From SAR324 cluster bacterium (GTDB lineage Bacteria > SAR324 > NAC60-12), in the NCBI GenBank assembly GCA_029245725.1, contig JAQWOT010000129.1, forward strand, positions 1-51,439: a stretch of DNA of 51,439 nucleotides. Reading direction: 5' to 3'. How positions within the stretch are numbered: position 1 is the first letter of the stretch; each line of letters starts with the position of its first letter. The notes below the pieces were generated by a model that was not told the DNA's origin, searched no databases, and saw only the letters and a list, made by a program, of their open reading frames with translations. Below, piece by piece: positions 9,059 to 18,043 of this stretch. The position numbers and the translations under genes were made by a program.

Positions 9059-9841
9059 TCAGCTCCAAAGATACACTGTCCCAATCCCAGGCCAGTAAAG
9101 CTCTCCTTTCCAAGGGTTTAGACCGAATTCCAGTGCAAACGACTGAAAGCGAAGCCCCTCTTCAATTCCAATAGAAACTCCAAAAATTCCCCAAATAGTC
9201 AGCTGCAATCCTCTTCCACCTGTCGTGGGTTGTATCCAAAAACTCAAAGGAAAATCCTTACCAATGGCAGTGGGCGGTAAAGTCACTCGAAGTTCTGGGA
9301 CTTGCCGAAGCACATGTGCAGTGAAGGTGTTGCTGTTTGGACCAGGCCAGACGCGATAGAATTCACTCGCAGGATAGCTGGCGATTGCGTCCTCAACTTT
9401 CCTTATTAATTTTTCAGCTCCCTGACCACGTACTTGACCATAAAGCTCAGGAGCATTCCCAAACCATGCTCGGTTTGGTAGTCCAATTGATTCAGAAACC
9501 ACGGGCATACTACGAAAGTGTCGCCAACCGATTACATCATATCGTCGAAAGTCAGTATCTCCTGCTTCTTTGATCGCAATCCAGGTATGGACTGCAAATG
9601 CTCCTCGCCAGTTATAGGCTCGTGCTCCATAGATTTGAATGACTGCTTCATCCTTTGTCACTTCAGCATTAGGAATCGTAACTGTTGCTTGAGAGCTTCT
9701 GCTCCAGTGGGTGTCCAAATCTAGATCAGAGAACTTCCAAGTCCACAACGGGCCAGTCAAGAGCAAGAGAGTCAATGAGACTAAGCAAAGGAGCAACAAG
9801 CGAATCACTCTCCAGTATAGTTGGTACCTGATGGAAATCAT
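9059..9841 (-). CDS. DUF3750 family protein, membrane-anchored
   Basis: 260 residues. One N-terminal transmembrane segment (RLLLLCLVSLTLLLLTG, about 13-31) anchors a periplasmic domain. Blocks typical of DUF3750 are clear: IYGARAYNWRGAFAVHTWIA, RYDVIGWRHF and WPGPNSNTFTAHVLRQVPEL. No catalytic function has been established for this family to my knowledge. The His in AVHTW and the Asn/Ser in GPNSNTF are the best-conserved polar positions I can see. It is the last gene of the lptF-lolA operon, 39 bases after lolA, so a role in the cell envelope is a fair guess. Confidence 0.85.
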   Translation of the reverse strand: MISIRYQLYWRVIRLLLLCLVSLTLLLLTGPLWTWKFSDLDLDTHWSRSSQATVTIPNAEVTKDEAVIQIYGARAYNWRGAFAVHTWIAIKEAGDTDFRRYDVIGWRHFRSMPVVSESIGLPNRAWFGNAPELYGQVRGQGAEKLIRKVEDAIASYPASEFYRVWPGPNSNTFTAHVLRQVPELRVTLPPTAIGKDFPLSFWIQPTTGGRGLQLTIWGIFGVSIGIEEGLRFQSFALEFGLNPWKGELYWPGIGTVYLWS

Positions 9842-9880
9842 TTGTCGAAGAAGATGAGAGATTCTGTGATGGTCGAGAGG

Positions 9881-10516
9881 CTAAGGGCGAATGACTTCCA
9901 TACCAGGAGGAATCTCAAAACTAAAAAAATCCTCTGAAAATTCGACGTTGTAGCTTAGCGCTTCAAATTCAATGATTCTTACTGAACCACTGTTATCCCT
10001 GAAGAGCAGCGCCTCCAGGGCTCCCGTTTGGCTATCCACACCGAGTTGTAAAAACTCGATCGCACTTTGTTCTCGGTTGGGAACCAGTTCCAAAACTTCC
10101 CATGATTTATCAGGATCTAGTAAGGACTTCTGCATCCTTTGCTGTGTGAAGTCTTCACTCAATTCACCCGCACCGAGGAGGAACGCCAGGGCAGTCCCGT
10201 CTGTCACAGTGGCCAACTCCTGAATCATCACATTTTCCAGCAAAGGGTCGTATAACCAGAGAGTGTCACCATCAGTTACAAGTAACTGAGGATCTGGTTC
10301 TTGGTATTCCCAGCGCATTTTGCCAGGACGTTGATATGCAATGATGCCAGAGGCACTTGCTCGCCGGTCTTCACTTTCAACAATTGTGGTTTGCAAGAAA
10401 TTTCCTTGGAAGCTCTGCATTTCTAGGTAGCGTTCCTGAACTCGCTCCAAAGTAATTGCCTGGATAAAGTAAGGACAGAAGAAAACTGAAAACAGAGTAA
10501 TGAAAAATTTTGTCAT
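9881..10516 (-). CDS. lolA: Outer-membrane lipoprotein carrier protein LolA
   Basis: 211 residues with a signal peptide (MTKFFITLFSVFFCPYFIQA). LolA carries lipoproteins across the periplasm from the LolCDE transporter to the outer membrane. The fold is recognisable from SFQGNFLQTTI, GIIAYQRPGKMRWEYQEPDPQLLVTDGDTLW and LLGAGELSEDF. The start overlaps the lptF stop by four bases (ATGA), so translation is probably coupled. No LolB or LolCDE gene is nearby. Confidence 0.92.
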   Translation of the reverse strand: MTKFFITLFSVFFCPYFIQAITLERVQERYLEMQSFQGNFLQTTIVESEDRRASASGIIAYQRPGKMRWEYQEPDPQLLVTDGDTLWLYDPLLENVMIQELATVTDGTALAFLLGAGELSEDFTQQRMQKSLLDPDKSWEVLELVPNREQSAIEFLQLGVDSQTGALEALLFRDNSGSVRIIEFEALSYNVEFSEDFFSFEIPPGMEVIRP

Positions 10517-11643
10517 GTTTTAGGGTCGCTCAAATTCTTAAAAGGCAGGTGATCCCAGCACCATACGAGAGGGCCTCTCCAATTTTGATGATTCAATTGG
10601 ATTTGATACACTCCCCACAGTCCAATCAAAATGGGGGGAACCCAGAGAACAACAGCTTTTATCGGTTCTTTCCCAATGGTCAGGTCCTTTGAGAAAGACC
10701 ATAGAATGTAATGAATGATGATCAAGGCCAGAGCTTGGAGATAAGCGTTAGATCGCCCTCTTCTAGGGTCTACCATACCAATGGTCAGTGCTGCCAAAGC
10801 AAAGGCGAGGCAAGCCATCGGTGTCGTGAGTCTGAGTTGAAGTTCCCTTTGCCGTGTTTGCTCTCCAAAATATCGATCTGACTGAATGAGATCCATGGTG
10901 GAAACTCCCCAGACTTTTCGATTTGGCGAACCATCCAACTGAGGAGGACGAAACTGGTATTGGAATTCCTCAAAATCGATTGTTCGATATCCACCTTCAA
11001 CATTGCCAAAGTGCATCGTACCTTGTTTCAATTGAAGAAGGATGTCCTGCTCTTTCTCCCTGATGAGGAGTTGACCTTTCGAGGAAAGCGAAACCATCGA
11101 GCCCAGACTCAATTCAGTATCTGAAATAAAAATCCCTCCCAACTCCTCATTGGGAGATTTGGTCTCCACATAGAGGACTTTGCCTGGAAAATCATAGTTC
11201 AGGACTCCAGGTCGAATCGTTTTCGCAGTTTGCGATCTTAACAACCTTAGTGTCTCCTCTTCATAGGCAGCATATCCAGCTGGTTGCATCCACAGGGTAA
11301 TTCCCATGTCCAGAATGGTTGCTAGCAATCCAAAGGTTGCGACGGGTACACTAAGTTGCCACGGACTTAAGCCCGCAGCACCCATGGCTGTAAGTTCCAG
11401 ATCGTTTGATAATCGAACCAAAACAACCACAACTGCAATCACAACTGCAATTGGCAGAGTGACAGATAGAAACTGGGGTAGTCGGTGGAGTAACATCAGC
11501 AAAACGCTCCCTACCGGTACACCTCTGGAGACAATAAGGTTAATAAGTTTGTAGACCGTATCCATCGAAAGGATGAAGGTCAGAATAAAGGTGGCAAGCA
11601 GGAAAGGGGGGATGAGCTGAAGGAAAAGGGAACGGGCCAGCAT
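10513..11643 (-). CDS. lptF: LPS export permease, LptF/LptG (YjgP/YjgQ) family
   Basis: 376 residues with six predicted membrane helices, three on each side of a periplasmic beta-jellyroll domain (about 130-265). The first block ends in SNDLELTAMGAAGLSPWQL, the cytoplasmic coupling region typical of this family. The C-terminal block has GMVDPRRGRSNAYLQAL. With LptB it moves lipopolysaccharide from the inner membrane to the Lpt bridge. Only one permease is present here and I chose LptF over LptG on overall resemblance, so the letter is tentative. It lies four bases from the oxidoreductase gene upstream and overlaps lolA downstream. Confidence 0.85.
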   Translation of the reverse strand: MLARSLFLQLIPPFLLATFILTFILSMDTVYKLINLIVSRGVPVGSVLLMLLHRLPQFLSVTLPIAVVIAVVVVLVRLSNDLELTAMGAAGLSPWQLSVPVATFGLLATILDMGITLWMQPAGYAAYEEETLRLLRSQTAKTIRPGVLNYDFPGKVLYVETKSPNEELGGIFISDTELSLGSMVSLSSKGQLLIREKEQDILLQLKQGTMHFGNVEGGYRTIDFEEFQYQFRPPQLDGSPNRKVWGVSTMDLIQSDRYFGEQTRQRELQLRLTTPMACLAFALAALTIGMVDPRRGRSNAYLQALALIIIHYILWSFSKDLTIGKEPIKAVVLWVPPILIGLWGVYQIQLNHQNWRGPLVWCWDHLPFKNLSDPKT

Positions 11644-11647
11644 AAGA

Positions 11648-12577
11648 TTAGTTTGTGGCCAGTAGGTCTTTCAATTGCCAGGCTACTTGCAGGGCTTGAC
11701 GACCATCTTTCGCTGAAACTTGAGGGCCATTACCCTGTTCTATACATTTCAAAAAATCAGCAATTTCAGCGAGTAAATCATCTCCACGCTCCAATTGAAG
11801 GTTCTCCGGTTGGAGATCTTCAGGACTCAGGTTACTACTTAAATCCACTTGTAGTTTCCGAGCCAGCCCTGTTCCAAAATCCAAAGAGAGATAAAGGCCG
11901 TTTTGAAAGATGCGCATCTTCCGTTCTGCTTTATCGGAAACACGGCTGGCTGTCATACTAGCTACGCAACCATCAGGGAAAACCAATCTAGCGTGAGCTA
12001 GATCTGTGAGGGGGGTTAGGATTGAAACTCCAGTACACTCAACTTTAGTTGGAAGTTGCCCAGTGATAGCAAGCACAAGATCAATGTCATGAATCATCAA
12101 ATCTAGAATCACATCGACATCGGTGCCTCTTTTTGGGAAGGGTGCAATCCTGAGATTTTCGATGAACTTCGGTCGTTGGATGGCTTGGCGGAATTCTTTG
12201 AAGACTACGTTGTAGCGTTGAACATGACCAATCTGCAGTGCAAGCTGCTTATGATTTGCCAATCCCTCTAAATCCTCTGCTTCAGCTATGGTACTAGCAA
12301 TCGGCTTTTCAAGGAGAACATGAACTCCTGCTTCCAGAAAAGGCCGTGTGATTTGATGATGATGGACTGTCGGTACAACGATGCTGACAGCATCAACTTC
12401 ACAAAGCAAATCCTCATAATTTCGATAAGCTTGGGTGCCTGTCTCTTCAGCTACAATAGTGGCTCTGTCGAAATCGCTATCTACAACACCAATTAGATCT
12501 GCATTTGACAGTTGGGCATATTTTTGGGCATGAAATCGACCAAGGTAGCCTACGCCGATGACGGCAGTTCGGAGCAT
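11648..12577 (-). CDS. Gfo/Idh/MocA oxidoreductase, GnnA-like (possible lipid A amino-sugar enzyme)
   Basis: 309 residues. It has an N-terminal NAD(P)-binding fold with GxGxxG at residues 8-13 (GVGYLGRFHAQKY) and the family motif EKP at 90-92. The wording GVGYLGRFHAQKYA and the VVPT-HHH region resemble the UDP-GlcNAc 3-dehydrogenase GnnA group, which with the aminotransferase GnnB makes the 3-amino sugar of some lipid A molecules. Its position directly before lptF and lolA supports an envelope role. No gnnB-like aminotransferase is in the window, so the specific reaction is inference; a generic sugar dehydrogenase remains possible. Confidence 0.8.
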   Translation of the reverse strand: MLRTAVIGVGYLGRFHAQKYAQLSNADLIGVVDSDFDRATIVAEETGTQAYRNYEDLLCEVDAVSIVVPTVHHHQITRPFLEAGVHVLLEKPIASTIAEAEDLEGLANHKQLALQIGHVQRYNVVFKEFRQAIQRPKFIENLRIAPFPKRGTDVDVILDLMIHDIDLVLAITGQLPTKVECTGVSILTPLTDLAHARLVFPDGCVASMTASRVSDKAERKMRIFQNGLYLSLDFGTGLARKLQVDLSSNLSPEDLQPENLQLERGDDLLAEIADFLKCIEQGNGPQVSAKDGRQALQVAWQLKDLLATN

Positions 12578-12588
12578 TCAATTACTCT

Positions 12589-13662
12589 TCAACGCAATTT
12601 TGGTTCGTTCAAAAAACGACCGACTGGATTGAGAACGTCAATATTTTCACAAGTGATGCGAAATACAGAAATGATGGGTACGGAGAGAATCATTCCAACG
12701 GGACCCCACAACCAACCCCAAAAAATCAGAGCAAGCACAACAATCAATGGGCTCATTCCTAAACTATCACCCATCACTTTTGGCTCAAGCACATTCCCCA
12801 CAAATACTTGAGTTGATATGAGTAGGACCATGATGACCAATGGCTCGGCCAGGGTTTCAAATTGGACAAAAGAAATTATGATTGGTGGAATGGTCGCTAG
12901 GATTGAGCCAAAAGAGGGGATAAAATTTAGTAGAAACGTCAAGAGTCCCCAGAAGAGAGCAAAATCGACCCCAAAAAGTAGGAGAAATCCAGCAACCACA
13001 ATTCCTGTAAGTGCTGAAACTCCCGTCTTGATGTTCAAGTAGCTGGCAATTTGCTGATTGATGGAATGAATCACCGCAACTGCTCTGGAGGCCCCGCTGC
13101 GATGGGAAAAAGAATTTTCCAACCTTCGAATAAAACTCTCCCGTTCGAAAAGCAGATACACTAGATAAAGCAGTACAAGAAACAGGTTCGTGAGGAACTC
13201 AACAAAGTTCCCCAATCCTTGCCCTAAAATTTGTGCAATCGCTCCAGCATTGATATGATCCGTCCACTGAATTTCTGTTAGTTGTTCTTGTATTACTGAA
13301 GGAGGGATGCTGAGGGCATCTGCCGCATCGATAAGCATCCCTTGTATCCGCATCTGATAGCGAGGAAGGTTAGCTGTTAACGCATTGACGCTGTTGTAGA
13401 CCAATTGCCCGACAAGATATAGAATCAGAGCAGTGCTGAGTAAGACAAGGAGAACTCTAAGACCGGTTGGGAAACGGCAACGGATCAGAAGTTTCTGAAG
13501 AGGCTCTGCAAGATAGGCTAGAAAGAGCGCTACAAAAAAAGGGATCAGAATCCCAGAGAGAGTTTGAAGGATAAATCCACAAGCAATCACGAAAAGCCCA
13601 CCCGCAAAAAAAGTCAGTAAGCCTAGGGTGGTCTCAGCAGAAGAGGGAAGTTTGCTTTTCAT
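12589..13662 (-). CDS. AI-2E family transporter (PerM/YdiK-like) membrane protein
   Basis: 357 residues with about eight membrane helices: a pair near the N-terminus (TLGLLTFFAGGLFVIACGFI), then helices after a soluble insert of about 90 residues. The family end block is clear: FLLNFIPSFGSILATIPP, then VLEPKVMGDSLGMSPLIVVLALIFWGWLWGPVGMILSVP. Family members export autoinducer 2 or act as ion antiporters in different species, so the substrate cannot be named. The start overlaps the TerB-like gene by four bases. Confidence 0.9.
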   Translation of the reverse strand: MKSKLPSSAETTLGLLTFFAGGLFVIACGFILQTLSGILIPFFVALFLAYLAEPLQKLLIRCRFPTGLRVLLVLLSTALILYLVGQLVYNSVNALTANLPRYQMRIQGMLIDAADALSIPPSVIQEQLTEIQWTDHINAGAIAQILGQGLGNFVEFLTNLFLVLLYLVYLLFERESFIRRLENSFSHRSGASRAVAVIHSINQQIASYLNIKTGVSALTGIVVAGFLLLFGVDFALFWGLLTFLLNFIPSFGSILATIPPIIISFVQFETLAEPLVIMVLLISTQVFVGNVLEPKVMGDSLGMSPLIVVLALIFWGWLWGPVGMILSVPIISVFRITCENIDVLNPVGRFLNEPKLR

Positions 13663-14126
13663 GTAATATATTCAGGGTGCAGTTCCACTCCAGAATCAAT
13701 GATCTTATGCATTTTATTTCGCCAGATGATGCCTTCAGAAGCCCAGCGAATCAATACTTTCGCAAATTCACGACCAAAGCCAAGAATCCTGCCGACGTTC
13801 ATCAAGAAATCCATTTCACGCGTACTGATCACATCATCAGCAGTTGTGATCAATGCCAACTCGATAAAAATTTTGACCTCCAGTTCTCGTGTTGCCAAAG
13901 GAAACTTGTCCAACTTTGGCAGCTTTTGGTCCTTGACCGCCTGCACTAGGGAGTCAACCTGGGTTTTTGAGCTTAGGAAGGACAAAGCCTGTTCTAAATA
14001 ACTCAGTTCGCTAGGATCAATATTCCCATCTGCTACAATGGCGTGGCAAACTGCTACGGCAAACCAAGTTTTCTGTTGTTCATTGAGGATTTCTGGCTGT
14101 AGGCCAGTTAACATCTGTACACTCAT
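13659..14126 (-). CDS. TerB-like (tellurite resistance fold) protein
   Basis: 155 residues, soluble and all-helical by appearance. The segment AVCHAIVADGNIDPSELSYL holds the acidic DGxxDxxE pattern typical of the TerB-like fold, which can bind metal, and the second half repeats this style (ALITTADDVISTREMDFL). TerB domains occur in many stress and membrane-associated systems. Here there are no other ter genes, so tellurite resistance should not be inferred. It is translationally coupled to the AI-2E gene (ATGA overlap) and may assist that protein. Confidence 0.75.
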   Translation of the reverse strand: MSVQMLTGLQPEILNEQQKTWFAVAVCHAIVADGNIDPSELSYLEQALSFLSSKTQVDSLVQAVKDQKLPKLDKFPLATRELEVKIFIELALITTADDVISTREMDFLMNVGRILGFGREFAKVLIRWASEGIIWRNKMHKIIDSGVELHPEYIT

Positions 14127-14160
14127 GTGATTTTGCAGGCTAAAGGTTTTTCATGCACTT

Positions 14161-14955
14161 TCAGGGGATTTCGCCAGAAAGGTTTTTGAGCTCCTCAGTT
14201 ATGCGTAATGGTAGTTCTCTTTTTTCAGAACGGCTAAGCAATGCAGTGTCCACGGGAGTTCCAACGTGAACCGAAAGGTATTTTCCTGCATTAATCTTGA
14301 AGCCAGTTGGGGGCATGACAGTTTCAGTACCACGCAATCCGATTGGAATGATTACCGCGTCAGTTTGCCTGGCGAGCAGGAATCCACCTTTACGAAGGGG
14401 TTGCATCTTCCCGTCTGGGCTCCTTGTCCCCTCTGGTGCCAGCCAAATCAAAACCCCATTTTCCATCAATCTTTTGGCTCTGGTCAAAGACTTCATTGAG
14501 TTTTTTGGATCATTCCGATCAATTGGAACAAATTCAGCGGCGATCATACCTTGTCCCCAGATGGGGACTTTAAACAACTCTTGTTTACCAATCATTCTGA
14601 CGGCTCCAGGAATTGCCGCCAGGACTAAGGGAATGTCAAAATAACTTCGATGATTACTCATCAGGACGTAGCGTCTACCGGGTTCGATGGACCAAGGTTT
14701 TTCATAGTGAACGACGTAGTTAACATCAGCATACTTAAGCAAGCGTTGCGCCCATAGTTTGACTCGGGGGCTGATCACCTCTCTTCCAGCATTTCTCAAT
14801 GAAACATCAACCATGGTCAGGAAAGATAACCAGAGAGTACACCAGATCGACCTGAGCAGAATGAATGTTGACGTTAATGAATCGGCCTCTTCATTTTTCA
14901 AGGATTCAGACGGGCTCTTGGCTGGCTCTACTGTGGAAAGTTTTTGGTCGTTCAT
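14161..14955 (-). CDS. plsC: 1-acyl-sn-glycerol-3-phosphate acyltransferase (PlsC family)
   Basis: 264 residues. It adds the second acyl chain during phosphatidic acid synthesis, or a related acyl transfer, at the inner membrane. The catalytic motif NHRSYFD is at residues 101-107 (His102, Asp107). The second family block PEGTRSPDGKM, which binds the glycerol phosphate, is present with the Arg. A polar 28-residue N-terminal extension precedes a hydrophobic anchor (SIWCTLWLSFLTM). It is the first gene of a minus-strand run reaching DUF3750, 34 bases ahead of the TerB-like gene, and is divergent from phoH. Confidence 0.92.
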   Translation of the reverse strand: MNDQKLSTVEPAKSPSESLKNEEADSLTSTFILLRSIWCTLWLSFLTMVDVSLRNAGREVISPRVKLWAQRLLKYADVNYVVHYEKPWSIEPGRRYVLMSNHRSYFDIPLVLAAIPGAVRMIGKQELFKVPIWGQGMIAAEFVPIDRNDPKNSMKSLTRAKRLMENGVLIWLAPEGTRSPDGKMQPLRKGGFLLARQTDAVIIPIGLRGTETVMPPTGFKINAGKYLSVHVGTPVDTALLSRSEKRELPLRITEELKNLSGEIP

Positions 14956-15112
14956 TTTGGAAAGAAGTCCCTAGGGTCCGTGCTGAAACTGTTTAGGATG
15001 AAGACGAGTTTGACTAAGCAACGTTGACTCTGCCACAAAGCTAATTCACTCTAGTAGTCTTTGATTAAAGTACAAGTTCACCCATCCCGTCCTTACATCA
15101 ATCAATTTTAGT

Positions 15113-16414
15113 ATGGAACAGCTTTTCCCCCGTTATGTTCTAGATACAAATGTCTTACTTTATGATCCCGACTCAATTCACGCCTTCCCAACCTCCCAAA
15201 TCATTATTCCCTTACATGTGATTGAGGAAATTGATCGATTTAAGAGCGTGATGAGTGCGACAGGTAGTAATGCCCGAAACATTTCTCAGGTTCTGGATCA
15301 ATGCCGAAAACTGGGGAATCTATCAAAAGGAATTCATCTATCGAATGATAGTGAATTAGTGATTTCCATGAGTACTCCAGATGACATCGATTTTCCAGAA
15401 GAACTAGATCTGGATCGAGCTAGCAATAGAACCTTGCTTGTTGCGTGGGAACTCCTCTATCAGCAAAAGGAAGTAACCTTGGTTACTTTGGACACAAATG
15501 TACGGGTCAAGGCGAATGTACTTGGAATCCCAACGATCAATTATGATGGTCGTCACCAGGATGAGCCCTACCAAGGCCTGACAAGATTGGAACTTTTAGG
15601 GACAGAGTTGGGTCTATTTCGTGATCGTCACATTCTCTCTGGAGATCAAGAGTTTTTACCTAACGAGGGAATTTTATTGCTGAACAAAGACAGGCAGGAT
15701 GATGCAGAGATGGCGATCTTTGACAGCAAGATTGGCTATCTACGTCCTTTTCATCACGATGAAGGTGTTTGGGGGATTTTACCAAGAAATCCTGAACAAC
15801 ACCTCGCTCTGGAATTACTTTTGGATCCAGAAATTCCCATCGTGACCCTGAATGGAAAAGCAGGAACAGGGAAGACTCTGTTAGCATTGGCTGTTGGCTT
15901 ACATATGATGTTGATGGAAAATCGCTACACACGAATGATTGTTTCCCGTCCAATTTTTCCAATGGGTCGTGATATTGGCTACTTACCGGGGGATTTAAAC
16001 GAGAAATTGAATCCCTGGATGCAGCCTATTTTCGACAATCTGGAGTTGTTAGTAAGTAACTCAGGTCGGAAGGGAACAAAAGGCTATCAAGAATTGATTG
16101 ACCAAGGCTTCATCACAGTTGAGCCACTCACTTACATCAGAGGTCGAAGTATTCCAAGACAATACATGATTGTTGATGAGGCACAAAACCTCACTCCACA
16201 CGAAATGAAAACGATCGTGACCAGAGCCGGTGAAGACACAAAAATTGTCTTAACAGGGGATCCACACCAAATTGACAACCCATACGTAAATGAGGGTTCA
16301 AACGGTTTAAATACTCTTGTTGAGCGCTTTAAGAAGTATTCTCTGGCAGGGCACGTGACGTTGGTTCATGGGGAGCGTTCACCGCTAGCAGATTTAGCAG
16401 CAAATGTACTTTAA
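15113..16414 (+). CDS. phoH: PhoH family ATPase with N-terminal PIN domain (PhoH2/YlaK type)
   Basis: 433 residues. The PIN domain starts with YVLDTNVLLYDPD (Asp11) and continues through HVIEEIDRFK and TLDTNVRVKANVLG; these acidic residues would form an RNase active site. The C-terminal PhoH domain has Walker A NGKAGTGKT (247-255), SRPIFPMGRDIGYLPGD, and Walker B MIVDEAQN (Asp355, Glu356). PIN-PhoH fusions act as RNA-unwinding nucleases in the species studied. It is transcribed alone, divergent from plsC, and is followed by a good intrinsic terminator. Confidence 0.95.
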   Translation: MEQLFPRYVLDTNVLLYDPDSIHAFPTSQIIIPLHVIEEIDRFKSVMSATGSNARNISQVLDQCRKLGNLSKGIHLSNDSELVISMSTPDDIDFPEELDLDRASNRTLLVAWELLYQQKEVTLVTLDTNVRVKANVLGIPTINYDGRHQDEPYQGLTRLELLGTELGLFRDRHILSGDQEFLPNEGILLLNKDRQDDAEMAIFDSKIGYLRPFHHDEGVWGILPRNPEQHLALELLLDPEIPIVTLNGKAGTGKTLLALAVGLHMMLMENRYTRMIVSRPIFPMGRDIGYLPGDLNEKLNPWMQPIFDNLELLVSNSGRKGTKGYQELIDQGFITVEPLTYIRGRSIPRQYMIVDEAQNLTPHEMKTIVTRAGEDTKIVLTGDPHQIDNPYVNEGSNGLNTLVERFKKYSLAGHVTLVHGERSPLADLAANVL

Positions 16415-16433
16415 GGTGTATTCAGGTGGGAGG

Positions 16434-16459
16434 ACCGTGCCCATTTGGACACGGTTTTT
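16434..16459 (+). terminator. Rho-independent terminator after phoH
   Basis: The stem ACCGTGCCC pairs with GGACACGGT (one mismatch) across a short loop and is followed at once by five T residues. It lies 20 bases past the phoH stop and just before the convergent nitronate monooxygenase stop, so it suits the plus-strand transcript. The reverse direction lacks a T tract. Confidence 0.8.
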
Positions 16460-16465
16460 CTTCAG

Positions 16466-17767
16466 TTAGGCCGCGGCTACTTCTGCCACAGCGGTAGTTT
16501 GGGATGATAGAGCAGTTTTTTTAGGAAGCTTGACCTGATGATCTCCGCTGAATTGATAATCATTGAAGATGTGTTCTGCTGTAAGCAACTGATAACTTCC
16601 GTCCTCTAGTTGATGGGTAGTGTCTTTCAGACGATACACGTAATGTCCACAGGTCCATATCTTAAAGTTTCGCATCTGGGTACACAAGCAGGTCTTGTCT
16701 TCTACTATCAGCTTGCCACCTTCTTTTTGGGTTCGCTCTAATTCTCGGTTGTAGGCATCCACGTAGGCACAATGCCCATCACTATCAAGTATGTAACCAA
16801 AAGCTTCGCAGTTTGGTCGAATACCCTGTCCAATGCCCGGTGAATTGGTCAGCATTCTCATGGGATAGCCTGTTGGTGAAACTTGATTGACTACCACATC
16901 CTTTTCTAGGGCTTCGAAATACTTTTGTTTAGCTCGATTTGGAAGGCCACATTCCTCGGAGACGGTGAATCTGGTGGCAACCTGAACTGCAGCAGCCCCA
17001 AGCTCCATGTATTCAACAGCATCGGAACCGGTAAAAATCCCACCAGCAGGGATGACAGGTATCTCGAGGTCGTTATCTTTCAAAAATTCGACTACTTCAA
17101 CAAAAACGGTCTTGAGATCATACTCAGCCCAATCCATCCCAAATCCCAGGTGGCCACCTGCTAGGGGTCCCTCAACAACAATGTAGTCCGGCATCCGATC
17201 AAGCTTAGCTGCTCGCTTGAGAAATGGACGTAGAGCTCTAACAGATGAAACAATGATTCCCAAAAATGTATCCCGGAATCTAGGATGATCACTGACCAAA
17301 GCCATGGTGCCCAAATGGAGTCCAGCGCTAAGCGTAATACCATCTATCCCAGCGTTCATGGCCCCAACCATTCTTGCTTGGAGAGTTTCCCGAGGATTAT
17401 TCATCGAGAGCTTTTCCATGCAATTGACGAATATCATCCCATTGCCGCGTTTCGCATTCATCGTGTTGTCGACATGCAGAAAAGCAGCATCTTCCACCAT
17501 TTTCAGATCGAAATGAACCTGAGTTTTGTTTGAACTTGAGGTGTTCGTCTTGTACTTCTGATACTTTTGTTGCACGAAGTTGGTCTCGTATCTTCGGTCT
17601 GAAACAGTAGGTCCCATCGCATCGGAAATGTGACCGATACCGCCAAGGCGAGCTGATTCCAGAGCCAATGTGGCTGTTGAGATGTCCACACCCATGCCGC
17701 CGGTCATGATCGGGACATACTCTTTTTGGCGCAGTTTCCAGCGAAAATCGTCAACCATCTTCATCAT
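16466..17767 (-). CDS. Nitronate monooxygenase / 2-nitropropane dioxygenase family flavoprotein
   Basis: 433 residues with a TIM-barrel FMN fold. Recognisable blocks: PIMTGGMGVDISTATLA at the N-terminus, VVEGPLAGGHLGFG in the middle (the GGHLGF loop with His), IPVIPAGGIFTG and AAAVQVATRFTVSEEC, which bind FMN phosphate. Family members oxidise alkyl nitronates or act as FMN-dependent enoyl-ACP reductases, so the substrate is open. An extra C-terminal region of about 90 residues follows the barrel. It contains CLCTQ and WTCGHYVYRL, three Cys and a His that could bind metal, and ends in an Ala-rich tail. It stands alone, convergent with phoH. Confidence 0.88.
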   Translation of the reverse strand: MMKMVDDFRWKLRQKEYVPIMTGGMGVDISTATLALESARLGGIGHISDAMGPTVSDRRYETNFVQQKYQKYKTNTSSSNKTQVHFDLKMVEDAAFLHVDNTMNAKRGNGMIFVNCMEKLSMNNPRETLQARMVGAMNAGIDGITLSAGLHLGTMALVSDHPRFRDTFLGIIVSSVRALRPFLKRAAKLDRMPDYIVVEGPLAGGHLGFGMDWAEYDLKTVFVEVVEFLKDNDLEIPVIPAGGIFTGSDAVEYMELGAAAVQVATRFTVSEECGLPNRAKQKYFEALEKDVVVNQVSPTGYPMRMLTNSPGIGQGIRPNCEAFGYILDSDGHCAYVDAYNRELERTQKEGGKLIVEDKTCLCTQMRNFKIWTCGHYVYRLKDTTHQLEDGSYQLLTAEHIFNDYQFSGDHQVKLPKKTALSSQTTAVAEVAAA

Positions 17768-18043
17768 TTGCTATACTCCAGAGTAATATTCTTCGGATTC
17801 AGTTGCAGCGCTTATCCCGGAGAATGGAGAATGGGGGGTGGGAATCAAAGCGAGGCGATCTCAGCGAACTGAGGAAATAATCTTATCAAATCGTTTGCTT
17901 CAATAGTTTCATCCCAAAAAGGTTAGAAAAAATTCTTTCAAGAAAAGAACCAATCTTCAGCAAATACTAACGTTGTAGCCGGGCTAAGGAAAGCACAAAT
18001 TCAAAAGTCTCATTTTCTTGCACCGGAAGTATCAGGATTTTGA

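Noticed and set aside
13659-14126. Tellurite resistance locus
   Set aside because: Only a TerB-like fold is present; no other ter genes, and the context is envelope biogenesis.
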